DNA of 64,000 nt from Polynucleobacter sp. VK25 (GTDB taxonomy: Bacteria > Pseudomonadota > Gammaproteobacteria > Burkholderiales > Burkholderiaceae): contig NZ_CP061288.1 of the NCBI RefSeq assembly GCF_018687355.1, forward strand, positions 754,144 through 818,143, in the 5' to 3' direction. Of the stretch, positions 56,964-64,000 are shown piece by piece (position 1 is the stretch's first letter; every line of letters starts with the position of its first letter). The position numbers and the translations under genes are program-made. The notes beneath the pieces were generated by a model, which had not been told where the DNA came from, searched no databases, and saw nothing but the letters and a program-made list of their open reading frames with translations.

Positions 56964-57090
56964 CTAGGTTTCACCTGGTTCTTATGTAGGGAGGCACTGA
57001 AAAGTGTCGGTAGTTTGAAGTGCTTCTGGGTACAGGAAGAGTAACCGTCGGTTACCACCTATGTTGCACAAGTAATTGAAGGGGTGCTTT
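56964..57090 (+). promoter_or_regulatory. 127-nt untranslated leader of rpmI-rplT
   Basis: The gap between infC and rpmI is large for this compact operon. It contains GTAACC-GTC-GGTTAC (57041-57055) and GC-rich stretches around TAGGGAGGCACTG, so it can fold. In other bacteria the rpmI-rplT message is controlled by ribosomal protein L20 binding upstream. A similar role here is inference. Confidence 0.4.
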
Positions 57091-57288
57091 ATGCCCAAGA
57101 TGAAGAGCAAGAGTAGCGCTAAAAAGCGCTTCACGGTTCGCGCAGGCGGAACGATTAAACGAGGTCAGGCTTTCAAACGCCACATCCTCACCAAGAAGAC
57201 CACAAAGAATAAGCGTCACCTCCGTGGTTCCACAGAAGTTGCGAAAGCTGACGTTAAGTCAATTCGCTCCATGCTTCCATACGCTTAA
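57091..57288 (+). CDS. rpmI: 50S ribosomal protein L35
   Basis: A 65-residue basic protein, [20 protein letters not shown], ending SIRSMLPYA. The ATG at 57091 is chosen because five extra upstream residues from another in-frame start are not part of the family. A GAAGGGG lies before it. It is followed by rplT after 25 bases. Confidence 0.97.
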   Translation: MPKMKSKSSAKKRFTVRAGGTIKRGQAFKRHILTKKTTKNKRHLRGSTEVAKADVKSIRSMLPYA

Positions 57289-57313
57289 CCTCAGACTAGA
57301 TTAGGAGAATTAA

Positions 57314-57679
57314 ATGCCAAGAGTCAAACGTGGGGTTACAGCAAGAGCCCGTCATAAGAAAATCACCGATGCTGCTACAGGTTACCGTGGCCGTCGTAAG
57401 AACGTATTCCGTATTGCTAAGCAAGCGGTTATGCGTGCTGGTCAATATGCATATCGTGACCGTCGCAATAAGAAACGTGTATTCCGCGCTTTGTGGATTG
57501 CCCGTATCAACGCGGCAGTTCGTCAGCATGACATGACCTATAGCGTATTCATGAATGGTATGAAGAAAGCTGCGATCGAACTCGACCGCAAAGTACTTTC
57601 TGATATGGCCATTGCTGACAAAGCGGCTTTTGCTGCTTTGGTTACTCGGATCAAATCCGTAGTAAACGCTGCAGCTTAA
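57314..57679 (+). CDS. rplT: 50S ribosomal protein L20
   Basis: A 121-residue protein starting [17 protein letters not shown], with [17 protein letters not shown] and the RNA-binding basic helix. L20 is essential for early 50S assembly and represses its own operon in several species. It contains the usual basic N-terminal tail. pheS follows after 25 bases. Confidence 0.97.
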   Translation: MPRVKRGVTARARHKKITDAATGYRGRRKNVFRIAKQAVMRAGQYAYRDRRNKKRVFRALWIARINAAVRQHDMTYSVFMNGMKKAAIELDRKVLSDMAIADKAAFAALVTRIKSVVNAAA

Positions 57680-57704
57680 TCTTAGTTTTCTAAACTAAGC
57701 TGCA

Positions 57705-58751
57705 ATGGTTTCTCTCGACCACATTGTCGAGGATGCTAAACGTGATTTCCTCGGAGCTGCCGATGCGGCAGCTCTAGAGGACGCGAAAGCCAAGTATCTC
57801 GGTAAGTCAGGTGTTCTCACTGAGCGTTTAAAAGCGCTTGGTGGAATGTCGCCTGAGGAGCGCAAGAGTGCTGGCGCCCAAATAAATCAAATCAAAACTC
57901 AAGTAGAAGCTGCATTACAAGAGCGCCGCCAAGCTTTGGCTGATGCCGTGTTGATGCAACGTCTTGCGGCTGAGTCTATTGACGTCTCCTTGCCTGGCCG
58001 TGGCCAAGCGGTAGGTAGTTTGCATCCTGTGATGCGCACCTGGGAGCGCGTTGAAGAGATCTTCCGCTCGATTGGTTTTGATGTAGCAGATGGTCCTGAA
58101 ATTGAAACCGATTGGTTTAATTTCACCGCCTTAAATAGTCCTGAAAATCATCCTGCGCGTTCAATGCAGGATACGTTTTATATTGATGGCAAAGATTCCA
58201 ATGAGAAGCCTTTGTTATTACGCACGCATACCAGCCCGATTCAGGTACGCTATGCAAGCGAGCATGTTAAGAAATACGCTAATGCCGATGTAATGCCGCC
58301 AATCAAAGTGATCGCGCCTGGCAGAACCTATCGTGTAGATAGTGATGCAACCCATTCTCCGATGTTCCATCAGGTCGAAGGCTTATGGATAGCTGAGAGC
58401 GTTTCCTTTGCAGATCTCAAAGGCGTCTATACAGACTTCTTGAGAACCTTCTTTGAAACGAATGCATTGCAAGTGCGTTTCCGTCCTTCGTATTTCCCAT
58501 TCACTGAGCCATCAGCAGAGATTGATATGGCCTTTGGTAGCGGGAAGCTTGCTGGTCGTTGGTTAGAGATCTCTGGAGCAGGGCAGGTGCATCCAAATGT
58601 ATTGCGCAATATGGGGATTGACCCAGAGCGCTATACCGGCTTTGCCTTCGGCTCTGGTTTAGAGCGCTTGACGATGTTGCGTTACGGCGTTGATGATTTG
58701 CGTCTCTTCTTTGAAAGCGATCTGCGTTTCTTAGCGCAGTTTCCTGCATAA
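57705..58751 (+). CDS. pheS: phenylalanine-tRNA ligase alpha subunit
   Basis: A 348-residue class II catalytic subunit. The N-terminal helical coiled coil is followed by the motif 2 region [20 protein letters not shown] and the motif 3 region [17 protein letters not shown]. It works as an alpha2beta2 tetramer with PheT. Confidence 0.97.
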   Translation: MVSLDHIVEDAKRDFLGAADAAALEDAKAKYLGKSGVLTERLKALGGMSPEERKSAGAQINQIKTQVEAALQERRQALADAVLMQRLAAESIDVSLPGRGQAVGSLHPVMRTWERVEEIFRSIGFDVADGPEIETDWFNFTALNSPENHPARSMQDTFYIDGKDSNEKPLLLRTHTSPIQVRYASEHVKKYANADVMPPIKVIAPGRTYRVDSDATHSPMFHQVEGLWIAESVSFADLKGVYTDFLRTFFETNALQVRFRPSYFPFTEPSAEIDMAFGSGKLAGRWLEISGAGQVHPNVLRNMGIDPERYTGFAFGSGLERLTMLRYGVDDLRLFFESDLRFLAQFPA

Positions 58752-58787
58752 CAACATCATTACTACTACTTACTCTTAGATCGCGCT

Positions 58788-61244
58788 ATGCAATTTTCAG
58801 AATCTTGGCTCCGTCAGTATGTGAACCCATCGCTAGACAGCGATGCTTTGGGTCACGCGATGACGATGGCTGGTTTAGAGGTTGAAGAGCAGCATTCAGT
58901 AGCGCCTGCATTTACCAAGATTGTGATTGCGCAGATTTTGTCTGCTGAGCAACATCCAGATGCAGATCGTTTACGTGTTTGTAAAGTAGATGCTGGTACT
59001 GGACAAGAATTACAAATTGTTTGCGGTGCGCCTAATGCACGTGCTGGTATCAAGATTCCATGCGCTATGGTTGGTGCTGAATTGCCTCCTGCTGAAGCGG
59101 GCGGCAAGCCTTTCATGATCAAGGTTGGCAAGCTACGTGGCGTTGAGAGCCAAGGGATGTTGTGCTCTGGTCGTGAGCTTGGTTTGGGCGATGATCATGA
59201 GGGCATCTTAGAGTTGCCTGCGGATGCGCCAGTTGGAAAAGATATTCGTGAATATCTCAATCTCGATGATCAAATCTTTGTTATTAAGTTAACTCCCAAT
59301 AAAGCAGATTGCCTCTCATTGATGGGTATGGCAAGAGAAGTTTCAGCGATTACTGGTGCGGCACTCTGCGCGCCAAAGTGGACTCCGCCAGCAGTATCCA
59401 TCGACGATAAGCGCAAAGTTACTGTAGAAAATAAAGAACTTTGTGGTCGCTTTGCGGGTCGAGTAATTCGTGGTGTAAATCCACAAGCAAAAACACCCGA
59501 CTGGATTGTGCAGCGTTTATCGCGCGCCGGTCAAAGAAGTATTTCTGCATTAGTAGACCTTTCTAACTATGTGATGTTAGAGATGGGTCAGCCAACCCAT
59601 GTATTTGATATTGACAAGTTAAATGGCGATATCACCGTTCGTTGGGCTAAAGCTGGCGAAACTCTTGAGCTTTTAAATGGTCAGACAGTAACTTTGCAGG
59701 GTCCAGACTCTGCAGGCAAGTTGCAAGACGCAGGTGTAGTGGCCGATCAAAATGGTCCAGTAGCACTTGCAGGCATCATGGGTGGTAATCACTGCGCTGT
59801 GTCTGATGACACCAAGAATATCTATGTTGAGGCTGCCTATTGGTTGCCATCAGCAATTCAGGGCCGTGCCCGTCGCTTTAACTTCAGCACTGATGCAGCA
59901 CATCGTTTTGAGCGTGGCGTAGATCCACAAAACACGGTTAATTGCTTGGAGTATCTCAGCGCCTTAATTATTGAGGTTTGCGGTGGTCAGGCTGGTCCGG
60001 TAGATGATCAAGTATTGAATATTCCTGAGCGTAAGCCGGTCAAGATGCGTTTGGCTAGAGCTGAAAAAGTCATTGGTATTCCACTCACTAGTGAAGTGGT
60101 TGCTGATGTATTTAAGCGTCTTGGTTTTGAGTTTAAGCAAGAGGGTGATGCATTTATCGTTACTCCTCCAAGCTATCGTTTTGATATTGAAATCGAAGAA
60201 GATTTAATTGAAGAAGTCGCCCGTATGTATGGCTTCGAAAATATTCCTGATCAACCACCGGTAGCCTCGTTGAAGATGAGTGCTAAACCAGAGGCAAAAC
60301 GCGGTGTTCATTTATTGCGTCAGCGTTTGGCTCTTCAGGGTTATCAAGAGGCGGTGAACTTTGGCTTTACAGATCTTGAAAGCGAGCAGCGTCTTGCTGG
60401 CGCACAAGAGCAAGACTTGATTAAGGTTCTTAATCCGATTGCAAATCAGTACGGCGTCATGCGCAGCACATTGTGGGGTGGCTTGCTAGGCAACCTGAAG
60501 GCCAATTTGAACCGCGGAGCAGGGCGTGTACGTCTGTTTGAGACTGGTCGCGTATTTAAGCGTGACGCTACTATTCAAGAAGAAGCTGGCAAGGTAGCTG
60601 GATTTCATCAACCACAAAAAATAGGTGGCTTAGCTTATGGCTCATTTGTGCCTGAGCAATGGGCTAATACAACACGTGCAGTTGATTTCTTTGATGTGAA
60701 GGGTGATCTTGAGCGTGTTTTAGATCCGCTGCATTTCATCACTGAAGCTGCGCAACATCCCGCTTTGCATCCGGGTCGCAGTGCGAAGATATTCTTGACT
60801 ACAGCCAAGAGTCGCATTGAAGTAGGATATATCGGAGAATTACACCCCGGCTTGCAGCAAGCTTACGAGTTACCTCAAGCGCCAGTGCTTTTTGAGTTGG
60901 ATTTAGATCCAATTCGTGAACTAGGCTTACCTGTACCCGAGGAGTTGAGTAAATTCCCCGCTGTGCAGCGTGATTTGGCTCTGGTAGTCAAGCAAAGTGT
61001 TTCTGCCCAAGCGCTTTTGGATGCTATGACAGCTAGCAAGCAAAACTTTGTGCGTAATATTGAATTATTTGATGAGTTCAAGCCTAAGGCTGGTTCGAGC
61101 AGCATGGCGGATGATGAGAAAAGTTTGGCGTTCCGTGTCACCCTGTTAAACCCTAATGAAACATTGCAGGATCCCCAAATTGATGCAGTAATGGCCGCTT
61201 TATTGGGTGCCGTAGAGAAAAAGTGCGCAGCCCGTTTGCGCTAG
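58788..61244 (+). CDS. pheT: phenylalanine-tRNA ligase beta subunit
   Basis: An 818-residue multi-domain subunit: N-terminal tRNA-binding domain (VCKVDAGTGQELQIVCGAPNA), B3/B4 editing region including CGRFAGRVIRG, the B5 domain, and a C-terminal anticodon-binding domain (FPAVQRDLALVV...IELFDEFKPK). It starts 36 bases after pheS. Confidence 0.97.
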   Translation: MQFSESWLRQYVNPSLDSDALGHAMTMAGLEVEEQHSVAPAFTKIVIAQILSAEQHPDADRLRVCKVDAGTGQELQIVCGAPNARAGIKIPCAMVGAELPPAEAGGKPFMIKVGKLRGVESQGMLCSGRELGLGDDHEGILELPADAPVGKDIREYLNLDDQIFVIKLTPNKADCLSLMGMAREVSAITGAALCAPKWTPPAVSIDDKRKVTVENKELCGRFAGRVIRGVNPQAKTPDWIVQRLSRAGQRSISALVDLSNYVMLEMGQPTHVFDIDKLNGDITVRWAKAGETLELLNGQTVTLQGPDSAGKLQDAGVVADQNGPVALAGIMGGNHCAVSDDTKNIYVEAAYWLPSAIQGRARRFNFSTDAAHRFERGVDPQNTVNCLEYLSALIIEVCGGQAGPVDDQVLNIPERKPVKMRLARAEKVIGIPLTSEVVADVFKRLGFEFKQEGDAFIVTPPSYRFDIEIEEDLIEEVARMYGFENIPDQPPVASLKMSAKPEAKRGVHLLRQRLALQGYQEAVNFGFTDLESEQRLAGAQEQDLIKVLNPIANQYGVMRSTLWGGLLGNLKANLNRGAGRVRLFETGRVFKRDATIQEEAGKVAGFHQPQKIGGLAYGSFVPEQWANTTRAVDFFDVKGDLERVLDPLHFITEAAQHPALHPGRSAKIFLTTAKSRIEVGYIGELHPGLQQAYELPQAPVLFELDLDPIRELGLPVPEELSKFPAVQRDLALVVKQSVSAQALLDAMTASKQNFVRNIELFDEFKPKAGSSSMADDEKSLAFRVTLLNPNETLQDPQIDAVMAALLGAVEKKCAARLR

Positions 61245-61297
61245 GTTTAATATTAGGCACAAATCAAATAAATAATTAGTTACCAAAGAGACAAGCA

Positions 61298-61621
61298 ATG
61301 ACTGAATTGATTTCTAACGATACCGTTACTAAGAATGAGCTATCTGAAGCTCTTTTTGATCAAGTTGGATTGAATAAGCGTGAAGCGAAAGACATGATTG
61401 ATGCTTTCTTTGATCGCATTGGTCAATCTCTCGAGGCAGGTGTAGAGGTCAAGATTTCTGGTTTTGGTAATTTCCAGTTGCGCAATAAATCGGCTCGTCC
61501 TGGCCGAAATCCAAAGACAGGTCAGATGATTCCGATTGCTGCTAGACGCGTTGTTACTTTTCACGCAAGTCAAAAGCTTAAAGATGTAGTGGAGTCACAT
61601 GCTCGAGAAAACCGAGTTTGA
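61298..61621 (+). CDS. ihfA: integration host factor alpha subunit
   Basis: A 107-residue DNA-bending protein of the HU/IHF family: [20 protein letters not shown], the beta-arm [21 protein letters not shown] with the intercalating proline, and a helical C-terminus. It overlaps the start of the next gene by 23 bases, an arrangement conserved with the MerR gene in many proteobacteria. Confidence 0.96.
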   Translation: MTELISNDTVTKNELSEALFDQVGLNKREAKDMIDAFFDRIGQSLEAGVEVKISGFGNFQLRNKSARPGRNPKTGQMIPIAARRVVTFHASQKLKDVVESHARENRV

Positions 61622-61949
61622 TGCCAGCTCAGTACTGCTGAGCTCTCAACTTCCCCCAATACCTGCTAAGCGCTACTTCACCATCGGTGAGGTAGCTGAT
61701 CTTTGTGGCGTGCGTTCTCACGTACTACGTTATTGGGAACAAGAATTTTCTCAGCTTAGCCCTCAGAAGCGCCGTGGTAACCGTCGTTACTACCAGCATC
61801 ATGAAGTGGTCTTGATCAGAAAGATTCGCTCTCTCCTCTATGAAGAGGGCTTTACGATCAGCGGAGCACGCAATCGTCTCGAAGAGGCTCGCGGCGATCT
61901 CCGTCTACGTGAAGAATTGCAAGCGGTCCTGCAGATTCTCTCTAAATAG
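61599..61949 (+). CDS. MerR family transcriptional regulator
   Basis: A 116-residue protein with an N-terminal MerR wHTH ([25 protein letters not shown], wing KRRGNRRYY) and a short C-terminal helix. No obvious metal-binding cysteines lie in the C-terminal part. The ihfA-merR pair is standard, but its target and signal are unknown. It overlaps ihfA by 23 bases. Confidence 0.9.
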   Translation: MLEKTEFDASSVLLSSQLPPIPAKRYFTIGEVADLCGVRSHVLRYWEQEFSQLSPQKRRGNRRYYQHHEVVLIRKIRSLLYEEGFTISGARNRLEEARGDLRLREELQAVLQILSK

Positions 61950-61974
61950 TTACTGCTACAATTTTGTCTTTCGT

Positions 61975-62051
<77 letters not shown>

Positions 62052-62087
62052 TTCATTTTCTTTTTACTCCCTATAAGCAATATTTCC

Positions 62088-62501
62088 ATGACAAGCACTC
62101 AAAAATCCACTGAATATTTTGGTCTCAAAATTCCATTTTTGGCTCATTTAGGTGTGGTTCCCGAGTATGCAAAAGATGGCAAGTCCAGAATTAGCTTAGA
62201 TCTGAAGCCCGAATACGAGAATAGCTTTGGTATCGCTCACGGTGGCGTCATCATGACTCTATTGGATTTTGCGATGGGTGCGGCAGCAAGAAGTACTTCA
62301 GATGTGCCCTTGGGTGCTATGACCATTGATATGTCGGTGAGCTTTCTGCGCCCTAGTATCGGCAAAATCGTGGTTGAGGGCACTATCTTGAAGCCGGGCA
62401 AAACGATTAATTACTGTGAAGCGATTGTTTTGAATGAGGCAGGGGAGATAACTGCTAAATCAAGCGGCACCTTTATGCTCAGACAATCTAAGGTATCTTA
62501 A
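62088..62501 (+). CDS. PaaI-type hotdog thioesterase
   Basis: A 137-residue hotdog-fold protein with SFGIAHGGVIMTLLDFAMGAAA (the PaaI signature with the catalytic aspartate) and VEGTILKPGKTINYCEAIV. The start at 62088 is chosen because an earlier in-frame ATG would begin inside tRNA-Pro. The acyl-CoA substrate is unknown. An AT-rich gap follows. Confidence 0.88.
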   Translation: MTSTQKSTEYFGLKIPFLAHLGVVPEYAKDGKSRISLDLKPEYENSFGIAHGGVIMTLLDFAMGAAARSTSDVPLGAMTIDMSVSFLRPSIGKIVVEGTILKPGKTINYCEAIVLNEAGEITAKSSGTFMLRQSKVS

Positions 62502-62681
62502 TTAAATATAGTATTTATAAAGATTATGTCTTTTATTAACCCTTAATTATTTAATGCTAATAAATATAGGTTAATCATCCGAATAATATATTGTCTGTTT
62601 TATTAGTTTATATATAATGACCATCTAATACGGCTTATATATACCGTATAAATAACCCATTATTCGGAGATTAAAAATAAG
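62502..62681 (+). promoter_or_regulatory. AT-rich upstream region of the H-NS-family gene
   Basis: 180 bases of strongly AT-rich sequence with runs such as TTTATATATAATG and repeated TATATA steps, much richer in A+T than the neighbours. Such DNA is the preferred target of H-NS-type proteins, which repress their own promoters. CGGCTTATATATACCG (62631-62646) is a palindromic-looking element: CGG...TATATA...CCG. Confidence 0.55.
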
Positions 62682-62966
62682 ATGACTTCTTATAAAGAGC
62701 TTTTAGCCCAACGCGAGCAGTTGGATAAACAGATTAAAGAAGCAATTGCCAACGAAAAAGCAGATGGTATCGCTAAGGCAAAGGTGATTATTGAGCAATA
62801 CGGGTTAACTGCATCGGACTTATTCAGCCGTAAAGCCGGCGGAAAGAGTGCTGGCGGTAAGGTAGCCCCTAAATACCGCAATCCATCCACAGGCGAGACC
62901 TGGACTGGACGCGGTAAAGCGCCTAAGTGGATTGAGGGCAGAGATCGTAGTAGCTATTTAATCTAA
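62682..62966 (+). CDS. H-NS family nucleoid protein
   Basis: A 94-residue protein with an N-terminal coiled-coil dimerisation helix (KELLAQREQLDKQIKEAI), a linker, and the C-terminal DNA-binding motif KYRNPSTGETWTGRGKAPKW (the TWTGRGKAP core). It resembles the short H-NS/BpH3-type proteins of Burkholderiales. GGAG precedes the ATG. It probably silences AT-rich DNA. A terminator follows 26 bases after its stop. Confidence 0.94.
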   Translation: MTSYKELLAQREQLDKQIKEAIANEKADGIAKAKVIIEQYGLTASDLFSRKAGGKSAGGKVAPKYRNPSTGETWTGRGKAPKWIEGRDRSSYLI

Positions 62967-62992
62967 ATCCTTGATTTAATTGAGTTTTAGTA

Positions 62993-63017
62993 AAAAGGCC
63001 GCAACTAGCGGCCTTTT
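62993..63017. terminator. bidirectional terminator after H-NS gene
   Basis: AAAAGGCCGC-AACTA-GCGGCCTTTT, a perfect 10-bp stem. It serves the H-NS gene and the convergent HTH gene, whose TAG stop lies in the loop (63005-63007). Its core resembles the terminator at 2525-2552. Confidence 0.9.
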
Positions 63018-63739
63018 ATATTCCCAACTTCGAATGGGGCTCTAGGCACACTTTCTGGCAAGTGCTTCCACAAATAGGGGCTCCAGCAGACCATGCCTTG
63101 ATCCATGAGCCAGCCATCCTCGGCTTCAGGATTGGTGGCGGGATACCCAATAATGAGTGGATTAAGGTCAATTAAACCGTTTTCTAGCTCTTGTTTGATG
63201 TTTTCGCTTAAGGGCAGCTTGCCGCCTGAGTTTTCATCCGCTAAAGCAACCACACCAGGGTGGAGCTTAATAAAACCTTCATCTACTAGAATAGGTATAC
63301 GCTGTGTGTCCTTGTTTTTACTCAAATAATGGATTAAGTGCACTTGCTCAACGGGCGGGATGAGGGCATCCAAAAATATTAAGTCGGGAGCTATTGAGAC
63401 TGCCTTCATAAGGCCCTCTAGACTATCGACTGCCATTTCCATGTCTACTTTGAGTTGCCAATCAGCAATTGACTCTAATAATTCATGGCCATTCTCAGAT
63501 CTTCGAAATATGCCCATGGCCACACAATTTTGTGTGGTTTTTTGCCGCATGGCCCTTTTTCGACGTAGTAACTGTTGCTCTAATGAGCTGGCCAGTATTC
63601 TCCTGTGGCCACCACGGGTTTTCCAGGCGATGAGTTCGCCTAGTTCAACCATTTTCTGGACGGTGCCAAGGGAAACCTGCAAAATCTTGGCGCTCTGACG
63701 TGTACTCAGGTATTCCGTTTCTGGGGTAATCGATTTCAT
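63005..63739 (-). CDS. HTH (excisionase/MerR-like) protein with receiver-like domain
   Basis: A 244-residue protein of unknown role. Residues 9-52 are an excisionase-type winged HTH (YLSTRQSAKILQVSLGTVQK, GGHRRI). A basic helix (RRKRAMRQK) follows. Residues ~72-160 resemble a response-regulator receiver with the likely phospho-acceptor D124 in PDLIFLDALIP and a later strand RIPILV. The C-terminal ~80 residues, rich in Pro/Trp, match nothing I recognise. AAGGGAAAT lies just before the ATG. No histidine kinase is adjacent. Related proteins couple an N-terminal HTH to a signal-receiving domain; signal and targets are unknown. Confidence 0.8.
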   Translation of the reverse strand: MKSITPETEYLSTRQSAKILQVSLGTVQKMVELGELIAWKTRGGHRRILASSLEQQLLRRKRAMRQKTTQNCVAMGIFRRSENGHELLESIADWQLKVDMEMAVDSLEGLMKAVSIAPDLIFLDALIPPVEQVHLIHYLSKNKDTQRIPILVDEGFIKLHPGVVALADENSGGKLPLSENIKQELENGLIDLNPLIIGYPATNPEAEDGWLMDQGMVCWSPYLWKHLPESVPRAPFEVGNIKGR

Positions 63740-64000
63740 ATTTCCCTTAATTTCATTTAATTATTTGAAGATTTAGAGAATAAAAATCAAAATCATTTGA
63801 ATCTGTCGGTAATCCTTTAAAGCGGGGTAGGAAACTTCTTATTAATCTCGTTTATTGGTGAATACCCCCCAAATCCCATGAAATCAGGGAAAGCCCTTTA
63901 TGTATCTGTGGCTATTCGTGTTAAATTACACCTGTACTACCAGTATTCGCACAGATCAATTCGCCAAGCGGTAGAGCCGCGTAACGAATGGTTTTAACCA
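63740..64000. other. non-coding right edge with strong inverted repeats
   Basis: No protein gene is supported in these 261 bases; the left part is the AT-rich promoter region of the HTH gene. From 63904 there is ATCTGTG...CACAGAT (63904-63910 with 63950-63956). Then comes the nested stem ATTCG (63959-63963) with CGAAT (63985-63989) enclosing GCGG-TAGAG-CCGC (63968-63980), then GGTT-TT-AACC (63990-63999). The structure continues to the window edge, so its identity cannot be fixed. Confidence 0.6.

Noticed and set aside
63878-63997. Possible 39-residue reading frame from ATG at 63878 to TAA at 63995
   Set aside because: No ribosome-binding site precedes it, the translation resembles nothing, and the frame is fully explained by the inverted repeats at the edge.
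63958-64000. A partial tRNA gene at the right edge
   Set aside because: The segment has stems and AACCA near the end, but no acceptor, D-arm or T-loop sequences (no GTTCRANNC), so a tRNA is not supported.

Overview
The window looks like a chromosomal segment of a free-living betaproteobacterium of the Burkholderiaceae, most likely Polynucleobacter or a close freshwater relative. This is judged from gene order and protein character, not from a search. The signs are the run mdh–gntR–sdhCDAB–sdhE–gltA–leuC–(small lipoprotein)–leuDB–asd–fimV–truA–trpFBA–accD–folC–dedD–cvpA–purF–metZ, moderate G+C, very short intergenic gaps, and a thrS–infC–rpmI–rplT–pheST–ihfA–merR block. I see no insertion sequence, prophage or CRISPR array.

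Layout. 1–2.5 kb: a cut-off aminotransferase gene, yaaA and a DUF2863 gene. 2.5–10 kb: a small periplasmic protein, mdh, a GntR regulator divergent from mdh, the succinate dehydrogenase operon with its flavinylation factor, and citrate synthase. 10–26.7 kb: leucine, threonine/methionine/lysine (asd), tryptophan, fatty-acid, folate, purine and methionine biosynthesis, all on the + strand, plus a small methyltransferase. 26.7–28.5 kb: molybdate transporter genes modB and modC on the - strand, without modA. 28.6–39.5 kb: an ArsR-type regulator and a complete thiosulfate-oxidation cluster soxCDYZAXB, followed by a DsrE-like protein, a metallo-beta-lactamase-fold hydrolase, a monoheme cytochrome c and three YeeE/YedE-type membrane proteins.

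39.5–54.3 kb: a rhodanese-like protein, a thioesterase, the tRNA selenouridine synthase mnmH, glutaryl-CoA dehydrogenase, a queuosine-precursor transporter, an ABC-F ATPase, a DUF1289/GNAT/gloA group, ETF-ubiquinone oxidoreductase, 3-oxoacid CoA-transferase, an unusual one-frame fusion of a zinc-type CDF transporter with an alpha/beta hydrolase, and relA. 54.3–64 kb: tRNA-Val, the translation block, tRNA-Pro, a PaaI-type thioesterase, an H-NS-family protein and a HTH/receiver-like protein. The last ~100 bases hold strong inverted repeats with no recognised gene.

How the genes fit together. Mdh, SdhCDAB and GltA supply the TCA cycle, and a perfect palindrome between mdh and gntR is a good candidate operator. 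The sox cluster would oxidise thiosulfate in the periplasm and feed electrons to cytochrome c. SoxC needs molybdenum cofactor, which makes the adjacent, divergent modBC pair meaningful; the YeeE/YedE proteins probably move reduced sulfur species. The observations most worth following are the CDF–hydrolase fusion, modBC without modA beside a sulfur-type regulator and a molybdoenzyme, the divergent mdh/gntR promoter with its palindrome, and the structured DNA at the right edge.
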